Source: Ectopseudomonas composti (GTDB taxonomy: Bacteria; Pseudomonadota; Gammaproteobacteria; Pseudomonadales; Pseudomonadaceae). Taken from it: a stretch of 64,000 nt of DNA. Positions 29,769-37,816 of this stretch are shown here, one piece after another; position 1 is the stretch's first letter, and every line of letters begins with the position of its first letter. The notes beneath the pieces were generated by a model. It saw only the letters and a program-made list of their open reading frames with translations, was not told the origin of the DNA and searched no databases. The DNA is taken from NCBI RefSeq assembly GCF_900115475.1, contig NZ_FOWP01000001.1, forward strand, positions 372,001 to 436,000. The letters are read 5' to 3'. Both the position numbers and the translations under genes were made by a program.

Positions 29769-30542
29769 TCACTCGCTGCGCAGCAAATCGGCCAACGCCC
29801 GCTCATCGGCCGACGGAAACCAATGGCGGTAGATCCGCTCCAGGCCACCATCGTCACGCATCTGCTGCAGCGCCTGCTGCCAACGTGCGACCAGCGCTGT
29901 ATCGGTCGTCAGGGAAAAGGCGATGTAGGAATCATTGGGCATCAAGTCGAACTGTTCCTGCAGCTGCCCGGCGTTCATACCCTGTTCGGCGAGCATACCG
30001 TCGAGGGTCAGGTTGTTGGCCAGCAGCAGCTTGACCCGGCCATGGCGAAACATGCGCAGCATGTCCTGCGGCGTCGGCACGCCATACAGATTATCCAGGC
30101 CCTGCTCGGTCAGCAGCTCATAGCTATACCACTGCTTGGGAATCGCCAGGGTGCCAAGACGCCGCACGTCGTCGAGGCTGGCGACGCGCAGACCTGCATC
30201 CTTGAAGGTGTAGAAACGCGTATAGCCGCGAGCGATCGGACCAACCCACTGGAACTCGGCTTCGCGCTGCGCCGTGCGCACGGTGGAAAACAGTGCCGTG
30301 TTGGCCTCGTGCCGAACCTGATGATAGCCGCGCGTCCAGGGCACCAGCTCGATACGCGCCGACTCTCCGGTGCGACGGATCAGCTCTTCGACCACCGCCA
30401 CGGCCATGCCACTCGGCTTGCCGTTCTCGAGATAGCTGAACGGCCGATAATGCTCGGTATACAGCCGCAAATCGGCCGCCATCCCGTCGACACAGAAACA
30501 GCAGAACAGCATCAGCGCTGCAACCAGGGACTTCAAGTTCAT
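29769..30542 (-). CDS. Orphan solute-binding protein, paralogue of its neighbour
   Basis: 257 residues, signal peptide (LKSLVAALMLFCCFCVDGMA), then LRLYTEHYRPFSYLENGKPSG, the typical lobe-1 start. Motifs TALFSTVRTAQREAEFQWVG and PKQWYSYELLTEQGLDNLYG match the preceding paralogue. 53 bp separate the two genes, same strand. Ligand unknown; the aromatic/Arg pattern is that of amino-acid-binding relatives. Confidence 0.8.
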   Translation of the reverse strand: MNLKSLVAALMLFCCFCVDGMAADLRLYTEHYRPFSYLENGKPSGMAVAVVEELIRRTGESARIELVPWTRGYHQVRHEANTALFSTVRTAQREAEFQWVGPIARGYTRFYTFKDAGLRVASLDDVRRLGTLAIPKQWYSYELLTEQGLDNLYGVPTPQDMLRMFRHGRVKLLLANNLTLDGMLAEQGMNAGQLQEQFDLMPNDSYIAFSLTTDTALVARWQQALQQMRDDGGLERIYRHWFPSADERALADLLRSE

Positions 30543-30621
30543 TGCACGCCACCATCTAGAACGCGCCCTACAGCGAATTCAGGGCGGCCAGGCCGGGAAT
30601 CATAAACGCCTGCGCCACCCA

Positions 30622-31545
30622 TCACCAAGGCTGCTGCGGCACGGTCGTGTCGGCCAACTCCTTGGCAGTCAGCACCCGTGGTTCGAGCAACAGTTGCAAA
30701 CGAGAAATGGCACGTTCGCCACTCAAGGCCCGATGTACCAGGCGCACCGCATGATCGCCCATGGCCTGTGGCTGCTGAAGCAACAAGGCATGAATCTGCC
30801 CGTCGCGCACGGCGTCGAACAGCAGCTCGCCGCCATCGAAGCCGACGAAGTCCAACGTCCCGGCCTTGCCCAGTTGGCGCAACGCGGCCAGCGTGGCTCG
30901 GGTACTGCTGCCATTGGGGCTGAACAGACCATCGAGCCTGGGCAACTGCTGCTTCAAAGCCTCAACGATGCGCTGGCGGTCATCGCCCAGGTAGGTATCG
31001 AACACCACCTGCAGGCCCAAAGCCTGCACCGCCAGCAGAAAGCCACGCTCACGCTCCTCGGTCGATTGCAGCCCCGGCCGCAAGCGCAATACCCCGACTC
31101 GACCACCCCGCCCCAGACGCTCGGCCAGTTGCTGCCCGGCCAACTGGCCGGCGAGAAAGTTGTCGGTCGCCACCAACGCATAAGCCCCCTCGCCCGCAAC
31201 CGCGCGGTCAACGTAGACGGTGGGAATACCTTCGGCGCGCAACGCGGCGATTCGCACATCGATGGCATCGCCAGCCGGGGCGACGATCAACGCCTTGCAG
31301 CCGTGGGCAACCGCCCGGTCGATCAGCTGCAGCTGCACCTCGACGCTGCCTTCCTGGGCCGGACCACGGGTATAGAGCTCCACCTGCAGATCCTTGGCCG
31401 TGCGCCTCGCCCCGGCCTCCAGTTCAGTCCAGAAGGACGACGTACCGGCCGGCACCAGGCCAATGCAGTCACGCGCCCAGGCCGTGCCTGACGAAAGCGC
31501 GACGACACTCAGCAACAGGCAAACGCCAGGGATTATTCTTGACAT
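30622..31545 (-). CDS. Sugar-type (RbsB-like) periplasmic binding protein
   Basis: 307 residues with a signal peptide cleaved near residue 25 (TAWA-RD). Type-1 periplasmic fold: LVPAGTSSFWTELEAGARRTA at the start, GCKALIVAPAGDAI, IPTVYVDRAVAGEGAYALVATDN, and the hinge DFVGFDGGELLFDAVRDGQIHALLLQQPQAMG. No permease or ATPase neighbour, so it may work with a distant ABC importer or a sensor kinase. A third orphan binding protein in a row. Confidence 0.8.
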   Translation of the reverse strand: MSRIIPGVCLLLSVVALSSGTAWARDCIGLVPAGTSSFWTELEAGARRTAKDLQVELYTRGPAQEGSVEVQLQLIDRAVAHGCKALIVAPAGDAIDVRIAALRAEGIPTVYVDRAVAGEGAYALVATDNFLAGQLAGQQLAERLGRGGRVGVLRLRPGLQSTEERERGFLLAVQALGLQVVFDTYLGDDRQRIVEALKQQLPRLDGLFSPNGSSTRATLAALRQLGKAGTLDFVGFDGGELLFDAVRDGQIHALLLQQPQAMGDHAVRLVHRALSGERAISRLQLLLEPRVLTAKELADTTVPQQPW

Positions 31546-31711
31546 ATTCGACTCCCAGCCCCTGCCATCACTTTAGCATCGCCCTCCGCTACCGCGACTC
31601 CTGTCGGCAAGCTGTCGCCTCATACTTTTTCACATTCAAAACCGACAGTCGGGCTAGCTCTGACGCGCCGGGCAGGCGATCATCGGGTTTCCTACGCAGA
31701 CTCCAGCTACC

Positions 31712-32440
31712 ATGACCGCCACTACTGACAGCCGTAACCCGACGCACAAGCCCCGCCCGCTGATCGACCTGGCCATCAGCATCCTGATTCCCTCGTTCAT
31801 CCTGATGAAGCTCAGTGGCGAGCACCGCCTCGGTGCCGATGGCGCGCTGATCCTGGCCCTGGCGTTCCCGCTGGGCTGGGGCGCGTTCGAACTGATCAAG
31901 TACCGCAAATTCAACTTCATCGCCCTGCTTGGCCTGATCAGCGTCGCGCTGACCGGCGGCATCGGCCTGCTCAAGCTCGATACCCAGTGGCTGGCGGTCA
32001 AGGAAGCGCTGATCCCCGGCCTGATCGGCATTGCCGTGCTGGTGTCAACGCGCACCCGCTACCCGTTGATCCGCACGCTGCTGTTCAACAAGACGGTGCT
32101 CAACGTCGACAAGATCCATGATCGTCTGCAGCAAGGCGGCCACGTCGAACACTTCGAAACGCGACTGATGCGCGCGACCTACTGGCTCAGCGGCACCTTC
32201 TTCTTTTCCTCGTTCATGAACTACGTGCTGGCCAAGTGGATCGTGGTCAGCCCGGCGGGCACCGAGGCCTTCAATGACGAACTCGGCCGCATGACTCTGC
32301 TCAGCTACCCGATGATCGCCATTCCCTCGATGATCATGCTGATGACCATTTTCTACTACCTGTGGAAAACCATTCACGGCCTGACCGGGCTGAGCCTGGA
32401 AGAGATCATGGCCAACACCGGCCAGGAATCGCAGCCCTGA
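31712..32440 (+). CDS. VC0807-family integral membrane protein
   Basis: 242 residues, about six hydrophobic helices with a polar 130-150 loop (HDRLQQGGHVEHFETRLMR). It matches the uncharacterised VC0807 family, known from many gamma-proteobacteria. The first ATG, at 31712, gives a short hydrophilic lead before the first helix (about 18-33). Function not known. It begins a plus-strand run of membrane protein genes. Confidence 0.7.
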   Translation: MTATTDSRNPTHKPRPLIDLAISILIPSFILMKLSGEHRLGADGALILALAFPLGWGAFELIKYRKFNFIALLGLISVALTGGIGLLKLDTQWLAVKEALIPGLIGIAVLVSTRTRYPLIRTLLFNKTVLNVDKIHDRLQQGGHVEHFETRLMRATYWLSGTFFFSSFMNYVLAKWIVVSPAGTEAFNDELGRMTLLSYPMIAIPSMIMLMTIFYYLWKTIHGLTGLSLEEIMANTGQESQP

Positions 32441-32446
32441 TCAGCG

Positions 32447-32462
32447 CCGACCTTCGGGTCGG
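32447..32462 (+). promoter_or_regulatory. UUCG-tetraloop hairpin between two membrane protein genes
   Basis: CCGACC-TTCG-GGTCGG, a perfect 6-bp stem with the extra-stable UUCG loop, fills the 24-bp gap and ends two bases before the downstream GTG. There is no T-tract, so it is more likely to hinder or pace translation of the next gene than to terminate. Confidence 0.5.
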
Positions 32463-32464
32463 CC

Positions 32465-32911
32465 GTGCTCAACATGCTTGGTCTTTCCGCCTATCCGGCC
32501 CTGTTTCTCTCCGCCTTCGGCGCGGCGACGCTGTTGCCGCTGCAGTCCGAAGCGGTGCTGGTCGCCCTGCTGCTGACAGGCCAGTATCCACTCTGGGCCT
32601 TGCTGCTGGTGGCCACGCTGGGCAATGTGCTGGGTTCGTGGGTCAACTGGTTGCTGGGGCGCTCCATTGAGCACTACCGAGAACGCCGCTGGTTTCCCGT
32701 CACGCCGGTTCGGCTGCAGCAGGCGCAAGCCTGGTATGCGCGCTACGGACGCTGGTCGTTGCTGCTGAGCTGGATGCCGGTGATTGGCGACCCACTGACT
32801 CTGATTGCCGGCGTGATGCGCGAGCGTCTGTGGATATTCCTGCTCATCGTCACCCTGGCCAAGGCCGGCCGCTACGCGGTGCTGGCAGCGCTGACCCTGG
32901 CGTGGATATGA
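32465..32911 (+). CDS. DedA/YqaA-type membrane protein
   Basis: 148 residues, four hydrophobic segments. The family-typical features are an N-terminal re-entrant loop (AATLLPLQSEAVLVALLLTG), GNVLGSWVNWLLGR, and the conserved loop SWMPVIGDPLTLIAGVMRERLW near 105-126. DedA/SNARE-associated proteins act in membrane lipid homeostasis and flipping; the short YqaA branch is uncharacterised. GTG 32465 is the first possible start, ATG 32474 the alternative. A UUCG hairpin lies immediately upstream. Confidence 0.78.
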   Translation: MLNMLGLSAYPALFLSAFGAATLLPLQSEAVLVALLLTGQYPLWALLLVATLGNVLGSWVNWLLGRSIEHYRERRWFPVTPVRLQQAQAWYARYGRWSLLLSWMPVIGDPLTLIAGVMRERLWIFLLIVTLAKAGRYAVLAALTLAWI

Positions 32912-33123
32912 ACGTCACAGGACAATCGCTGACACAACTACGAGAAGGTGCCGATGTGCTTGGCAGTTGAGTACAGACTGCGCCTCCCTGATACTTCGCA
33001 GCGCGCCGCGCGGGCACGATCCGCCACCGGCCGCTGCACGATGGCCGGATGGCCGATGAACAGCTGCCTCCAAGAGAGGCATGCGGTCCCGTTACCTCGG
33101 GGCCTAGCGAGCGAGGAATAGCG

Positions 33124-34101
33124 GTGTCTGTCGTAGAAGCCAAACCAAAACTGAAGCGCAGCGACCTGATCTGGACGCTGATCGGACTCAGTGCCGTGGT
33201 GCTGTCTGGCTTCCTGCTGTACCGCGAGCTGCGCAACATCTCCTTCGAAGAGATCAAGGGCAGCCTCGAAGCCATCACCCACATGAACTGGATGCTCGCC
33301 GCAACAGCCACGCTCGGCGCCTATTGGGCACTGGCCTGGTATGACCGCATTGCTGTCGCCCACCTGGGCAAACGGATCCCCTGGCGCTTCATCACCCTGT
33401 GCTCGTTCACCACCTACGCCCTGGCCCACAACATCGGCGCATCAGTGTTCTCAGGTGCTGTGGTGCGTTACCGGGCCTATCGCAGCAAGGGCCTGACGCC
33501 CCAGGAAATTGGCGTTCTCATCGTTTTCTGCTCTTTTACCTTCGCCCTTGGCACCCTGCTTGCCAGCGGCTGCGTGCTGATCGCCCAACCCGACCTGATC
33601 CATCGCGTCGCCAATGTCACTCCTCTGGTCTCGGTAGTCATCGGTAGCGTCCTGCTGTGCCTGGTCGGCCTCTACGTGTTGGGCTCCTGGCGCCAGTTCA
33701 AACCCTGGACGCTGGGCAAGCTGCACGTGGAATATCCACGCCTGCCCATCGTCAGCCGCCAACTACTGGCTGGCCCACTGGAACTGCTCTGCGCCGCGGC
33801 GATCATCTATTTCGCCCTACCGGCCGACAATCATCCCGGCTACCTGGTGGTGCTCGGCGTATTCCTCGCGTCCTTCTCCCTGGCCTTGCTGTCCCACGCG
33901 CCAGGTGGCCTGGGCGTGCTGGAAGTGACCTTCCTCGCCGCACTACCGGAGATCCCGGCTGCCGATGTGCTGGCGGCGCTTATCGTGTTCCGGGCGTTCT
34001 ATCTGCTGCTGCCGTTCGCGCTGTCGCTGCTGGTGGTGCTGGGCTTCGAATGGACGCAGTGGAAGCACAAACGCGACGAGAACCTCGACTTGCCGTCCTG
34101 A
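33124..34101 (+). CDS. YbhN/UPF0104-type flippase-like membrane protein
   Basis: 325 residues with about eight helices. TYALAHNIGASVFSGAVVRYRAYRSKGLTPQEIG and LSHAPGGLGVLEVTFLAALP are the conserved loops of the lysylphosphatidylglycerol-synthase membrane domain family. It lacks the C-terminal synthase domain, so a lipid-transport role is more likely than aminoacyl-lipid synthesis. GTG 33124 is preferred (GAGG seven bases upstream); ATG 33049 would add 25 polar residues. The 212 bp before it hold nothing recognisable. Confidence 0.78.
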   Translation: MSVVEAKPKLKRSDLIWTLIGLSAVVLSGFLLYRELRNISFEEIKGSLEAITHMNWMLAATATLGAYWALAWYDRIAVAHLGKRIPWRFITLCSFTTYALAHNIGASVFSGAVVRYRAYRSKGLTPQEIGVLIVFCSFTFALGTLLASGCVLIAQPDLIHRVANVTPLVSVVIGSVLLCLVGLYVLGSWRQFKPWTLGKLHVEYPRLPIVSRQLLAGPLELLCAAAIIYFALPADNHPGYLVVLGVFLASFSLALLSHAPGGLGVLEVTFLAALPEIPAADVLAALIVFRAFYLLLPFALSLLVVLGFEWTQWKHKRDENLDLPS

Positions 34102-34164
34102 CGGCTCGCCGCCACCGCAACACTGGCATAGAATACGCGGCCATTTTTTCCGGCCCTGCGTTCC

Positions 34165-35430
34165 ATGTCCTTCTCTACGCCTGCCCGCGCCTGCGGCATC
34201 GACTTCGGCACCTCGAACTCCACCGTCGGCTGGCTTCGCCCCGGCCAGGACAGCCTGCTGCCCCTGGAGGACGGCAAGATCACCCTGCCCTCGGTGATTT
34301 TCTTCAATACCGAGGAACGCCGTCCGGTCTACGGCCGTCTGGCCCTGCACGAGTACCTGGAAGGCTATGAAGGCCGCCTGATGCGCTCGCTGAAAAGCCT
34401 GCTCGGCTCCAAGCTGCTGAAGAGCGAAACCGCCGTGCTGGGAAGTGCCCTGCCATTCAAGGACCTGCTCGGTTTCTTCATCGGCGAATTGAAGAAGCGT
34501 GCCGAAGCCCAGGCCGAGCGCCCTTTCGAGGAAGTGGTACTGGGCCGCCCGGTGTTCTTCGTCGACGACGACCCGGTTGCCGATCAGGAGGCGCAGAACA
34601 CCCTGGTCGCCGTGGCGCACAAGCTCGGGTTCAAGGACGTGTCGTTCCAGTACGAACCCATCGCCGCCGCCTTCGACTACGAGTCGAGCCTGGGCCGTGA
34701 GGAACTGGTGCTGATCGTCGACATCGGCGGTGGTACCTCGGACTTCTCCCTGGTACGCCTGGCACCCGAGCGTCACCACCTGGCCGAACGCCAGGGCGAT
34801 ATTCTCGCTACCGGCGGCGTGCACATCGGCGGCACCGACTTCGACAAACAGCTGTCGCTGGCCGGGGTGATGCCGCTGTTCGGCTACGGCTGCCGGATGA
34901 AGAGCGACGCCTTCATGCCCACCAGCTACCACCTCAACCTGGCCACCTGGCACACCATCAACGCGCTGTATGCGCAGAAGACCCAGCTGGCCCTGCAGAA
35001 CATGCGCTACGACATCGTCGACGCCACTGGCATCGACCGCCTGTTCGGCCTGATCGAACAACGCGCCGGACACTGGCTGGCGATGCAGGTGGAAGAAAGC
35101 AAGATCGCCCTGAGTGATCAGGATGCGCGCCCCATCGACCTGTCACGCGTCGAACCGGGCCTGGTCGCTGAGCTGACCCGCACCTTGCTCGAAAATGCCA
35201 TCGAGCCGCTGCTCGAACGCATTCGCGCCAGCCTCACACAATTGCTCGCCGATGCCGGCGTCGCTGCAGATCAGGTCGATACGCTGTTCTTCACCGGTGG
35301 TTCCAGTGGCGTACCGGCGCTGCGCCAGAGCGTGGCGGCCATGCTGCCCAACGCCCGCAGTGTGGAAGGCAACACCTTCGGCAGCATCGGTAGCGGCCTG
35401 GCCATCGAAGCCAAGAAGCGTTACGGCTAA
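34165..35430 (+). CDS. yegD: Hsp70-family protein, YegD type
   Basis: 421 residues: only the actin-like ATPase part of Hsp70. Phosphate loops ACGIDFGTSNSTVGW (9-23) and LIVDIGGGTSDFSLV, plus the adenosine motif FFTGGSSGVPALR, are intact; the substrate-binding lid of DnaK is missing, as in E. coli YegD (about 450 residues). Role of YegD is not established; it is not a normal peptide-binding chaperone. ATG 34165 gives MSFSTPARACGIDFG. A dispersed repeat begins right after the stop. Confidence 0.9.
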   Translation: MSFSTPARACGIDFGTSNSTVGWLRPGQDSLLPLEDGKITLPSVIFFNTEERRPVYGRLALHEYLEGYEGRLMRSLKSLLGSKLLKSETAVLGSALPFKDLLGFFIGELKKRAEAQAERPFEEVVLGRPVFFVDDDPVADQEAQNTLVAVAHKLGFKDVSFQYEPIAAAFDYESSLGREELVLIVDIGGGTSDFSLVRLAPERHHLAERQGDILATGGVHIGGTDFDKQLSLAGVMPLFGYGCRMKSDAFMPTSYHLNLATWHTINALYAQKTQLALQNMRYDIVDATGIDRLFGLIEQRAGHWLAMQVEESKIALSDQDARPIDLSRVEPGLVAELTRTLLENAIEPLLERIRASLTQLLADAGVAADQVDTLFFTGGSSGVPALRQSVAAMLPNARSVEGNTFGSIGSGLAIEAKKRYG

Positions 35431-35432
35431 CG

Positions 35433-35548
35433 GTCTGCTGCGCGTCGGCCCTGCTGCGTTAAAAACAGGCTCGAAATGCTCATGTACAAAAGTACACTCC
35501 GCTTTCTCGCCTGTTTTTTCCTTGCAGGACTCTAGCTCGCAAGACCTC
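35433..35548. repeat. MITE-like dispersed element, partial copy
   Basis: Begins three bases after the yegD stop. It is clearly homologous, in opposite orientation, to the element at 55468-55623: shared blocks GGTCTGCTGCGCGT-type start, TGCGTTAAAAACAGGCTCG, ATGCTCAT, CTCGCCTGTTTTT and CTCTAGCTCGC. The outer terminal inverted repeats of the other copy are lost. The internal AAAAACAGGC/GCCTGTTTTT stem with trailing T's could terminate yegD transcription. Confidence 0.8.
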
Positions 35549-35601
35549 TACATACGCAGGCTTTGCTTACAGCTCACTTTTTAACTTTGAGGAACCGCAC
35601 G

Positions 35602-36135
35602 ATGAAAGCCCAGCTGGAAGAACTGATCGCCAAGATAAGCTCCGGCTGCCTGGCCGAGGACGAGATCGCCCGTATCGCTGACGAAGCCGCACAGGCCTAT
35701 GCCGATCCGGCCGCTTTCCTCGCCGCCAACCCGGACGTCAACTACGACGACGAATTCCCCATTCCCCTCGGCGAGTGGGTGGTGGTCGGCAGCCTGCCGG
35801 ACACCGTGCTGTTCCAGGCCGACAGCTTTGAGGAGCTGTTCCAGCGCATCACCGAATCCTTCGGCCCGCAGGTGCAGTTCGTGCTCAAGCCCAAGCAACT
35901 GGCCAAGACCGAACCGCTCAAGGCGCTCAACCGCATCCAGGTTCAGCTCTCGGCGCTGTCAGCGGAAACCGGCGGCTACGTGCTGCTGGACTTCAGCGAA
36001 CCGCTGGACGACGAACTGCAGGCAGTGCTGGTGTACGCCAGCGATTTGCCGCGGGTGATGGAGCTGGCGGTGGAAGTCGGCATCTATGCCGCGCCAGCGC
36101 TGGAGGCCTTGCAGGCGGAGCAGGATCAGGCATGA
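35602..36135 (+). CDS. Conserved-looking protein of unknown function
   Basis: 177 residues, acidic, no signal peptide or membrane segment. The N-terminal half is helical and charged (QLEELIAKISSGCLAEDEIARIADEAAQAYADP), followed by a segment with YDDEFPIPLGEWVVVGSLPDTVLFQADSFEELFQRI. I do not recognise a family. ATG 35602 follows TTGAGGAACC. It overlaps the next gene by four bases (ATGA), so it is translated together with the VOC protein. No function assigned. Confidence 0.75.
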   Translation: MKAQLEELIAKISSGCLAEDEIARIADEAAQAYADPAAFLAANPDVNYDDEFPIPLGEWVVVGSLPDTVLFQADSFEELFQRITESFGPQVQFVLKPKQLAKTEPLKALNRIQVQLSALSAETGGYVLLDFSEPLDDELQAVLVYASDLPRVMELAVEVGIYAAPALEALQAEQDQA

Positions 36136-36560
36136 GTGGCACGCGCCTGCCGCCCCTGACGCCCGAGCTGCAGGTCAGTGATCTGCTGGCCAGTCTGGCG
36201 TTCTACCAGCAGGTGCTGGGTTTCAGCCTGCTCTATCAGCGCCCCGAAGATGGCTTTGTCGCCATCGCGCTAGGCGAAGCAGCGTTGATGCTGGAGCAGA
36301 TAGAGCAGAACCAGCAACCCGACGATCCCTGGACTGTCCTGCCACTGGACCGTCCGCTGGGACGCGGTATCAATCTGCAGATCGACGTGGCCGATCTGCA
36401 GCCGCTGTATCAGGCACTGCTCGCACATGACGTGCCGCTGCGACTGCCGCCGGAGACCGTGGACTATCGCACTGGCGACAGCGCAGTCAGGGTGCGCCAG
36501 CTGATGGTTCAGGACCCGGATGGTTACCTGCTGCGTTTCAGCCAGATCCTTGAACGCTGA
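36132..36560 (+). CDS. VOC (glyoxalase/bleomycin-resistance) family protein
   Basis: 142 residues, two beta-alpha-beta-beta-beta modules. PELQVSDLLASLAFYQQVLGFSLLYQRPEDGFVAI opens the first, and RQLMVQDPDGYLLRFSQ closes the second with the usual DPDGY(L)LRF ending. Members bind metals or small aromatic/peptide ligands, and may be enzymes, resistance proteins or metal carriers; substrate unknown. Coupled to the unknown gene upstream. Confidence 0.85.
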   Translation: MSGTRLPPLTPELQVSDLLASLAFYQQVLGFSLLYQRPEDGFVAIALGEAALMLEQIEQNQQPDDPWTVLPLDRPLGRGINLQIDVADLQPLYQALLAHDVPLRLPPETVDYRTGDSAVRVRQLMVQDPDGYLLRFSQILER

Positions 36561-36581
36561 CGCACGCCATGGCTCAGCCCC

Positions 36582-36642
36582 GTAGCCCGGATGAAATCCG
36601 AGGCAACGTAGGCCAACCACTCCCGGATTACATCCGGGCTAC
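36582..36642. repeat. GTAGCCCGGAT-type inverted repeat overlapping a stop codon
   Basis: GTAGCCCGGATGAAATCCG faces CCCGGATTACATCCGGGCTA plus C, as at 8322-8373. The right end includes the TAG stop (36639-36641) of the iron alcohol dehydrogenase gene on the minus strand, so it both ends that gene and lies between it and the convergent VOC gene. Confidence 0.8.
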
Positions 36643-37808
36643 AAGGCCCCACTCAGTGCTTTCTCGAACAACGCGCTGTACTGCGCAGCCGTGTAAGCAA
36701 TGGGGTTGGTGCCGGCCGATGGGTCGACCTCGGCCATACGCCCGACCTGCTCGATACGTGCATCGTCGATACCGATCTCGCTCAGGCTGTGGGCGATGCC
36801 TACCTCGCTGCGTAGCGCCAACACCCACTCCAGCACCGCATCGAAACCTCCGCCCGGCAAGGCTAGATAGCGCGCCATCTTCTCCATCTGCGGCTCGATC
36901 ACGGCGCGATTGGCAACCAGTACATAAGGCATCAACACCGCGTTGAGCAGGCCGTGATGGGCGTCGTAAAGCGCGCCCAGCGGATGTGCCAGCGCATGCA
37001 TCGCACCGAGGCCACGCTGGAAGGCGGTGGCGCCCATGCTCGAAGCCACCAGCATCTGTAGCCGCGCCTCGACGTCATTGCCTTGCGCCACAGCACGCGG
37101 CAGATACTGCTGCACCATCCGCATGCCCTCCAGGGCGATGCCTTCGGCCATGGGGTGGAACAGCGGCGAGCAGTAGGCTTCGAGGCTGTGCGACAGGGCG
37201 TCCATGCCAGTAGCAGCAGTGATTTTCGCCGGCAGGCCGACAGTCAGTTCAGGGTCGAGAATCACCAGCGCAGGCAGCATGCGCGCATGGAAGATGATGC
37301 GTTTGATATGCGCCGCATCATCAGTGATAACCGACGCGCGCCCCACTTCCGAGCCGGTGCCGGCGGTGGTCGGCACCGCCACCACCGGCGCCATGCCGGC
37401 GACATTGACCCGGCTGGCGTTATCACCAACGTCCTCGAAATCCCACAGTGGCCGATCCTGACCGACCATCAGGGCGATGGCCTTGCCGGCATCCAGCGCC
37501 GAGCCGCCGCCGAAGGCAATCACGCCGTCATGGTCACCGGCCTTGAACGCGGCAACCCCGTCCATCACGTTGCTGCCGGTGGGGTTGCCCTTGATCGCCG
37601 AGAACAACCCGGCTTTCAGGCCGGCATCACGGCACTGGCGCAGCGCAGCGTCGATCATTGGCAACGCCGCCAGGCCGGGGTCGGTGCACAGCAGCGGTGC
37701 GCGCATGCCGAGCTGACGACAGGCCTCGGCCAGCTCGGCAATACGGCCGACACCGACGCGCATCGAGGTCGGGTAGTTCCAGTTCATGCGGTACTGATCG
37801 AGAATCAT
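36639..37808 (-). CDS. Iron-containing alcohol dehydrogenase (group III)
   Basis: 389 residues. The nucleotide loop GGGSALDAGKA starts at 100. Metal ligands D203, H207 (GMDALSHSLEAY), H271 and H285 (HALAHPLGALYDAHHG) match FucO-type enzymes in order and spacing. It oxidises an alcohol, or reduces an aldehyde, with NAD(P). ATG 37808 has GAGG seven bases upstream and is eight bases after the aldehyde dehydrogenase gene, so one transcript. Together the two would carry alcohol to acid through an aldehyde. Its stop codon is formed by a repeat element. Confidence 0.9.
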   Translation of the reverse strand: MILDQYRMNWNYPTSMRVGVGRIAELAEACRQLGMRAPLLCTDPGLAALPMIDAALRQCRDAGLKAGLFSAIKGNPTGSNVMDGVAAFKAGDHDGVIAFGGGSALDAGKAIALMVGQDRPLWDFEDVGDNASRVNVAGMAPVVAVPTTAGTGSEVGRASVITDDAAHIKRIIFHARMLPALVILDPELTVGLPAKITAATGMDALSHSLEAYCSPLFHPMAEGIALEGMRMVQQYLPRAVAQGNDVEARLQMLVASSMGATAFQRGLGAMHALAHPLGALYDAHHGLLNAVLMPYVLVANRAVIEPQMEKMARYLALPGGGFDAVLEWVLALRSEVGIAHSLSEIGIDDARIEQVGRMAEVDPSAGTNPIAYTAAQYSALFEKALSGAL

Positions 37809-37816
37809 GGCGCGCC

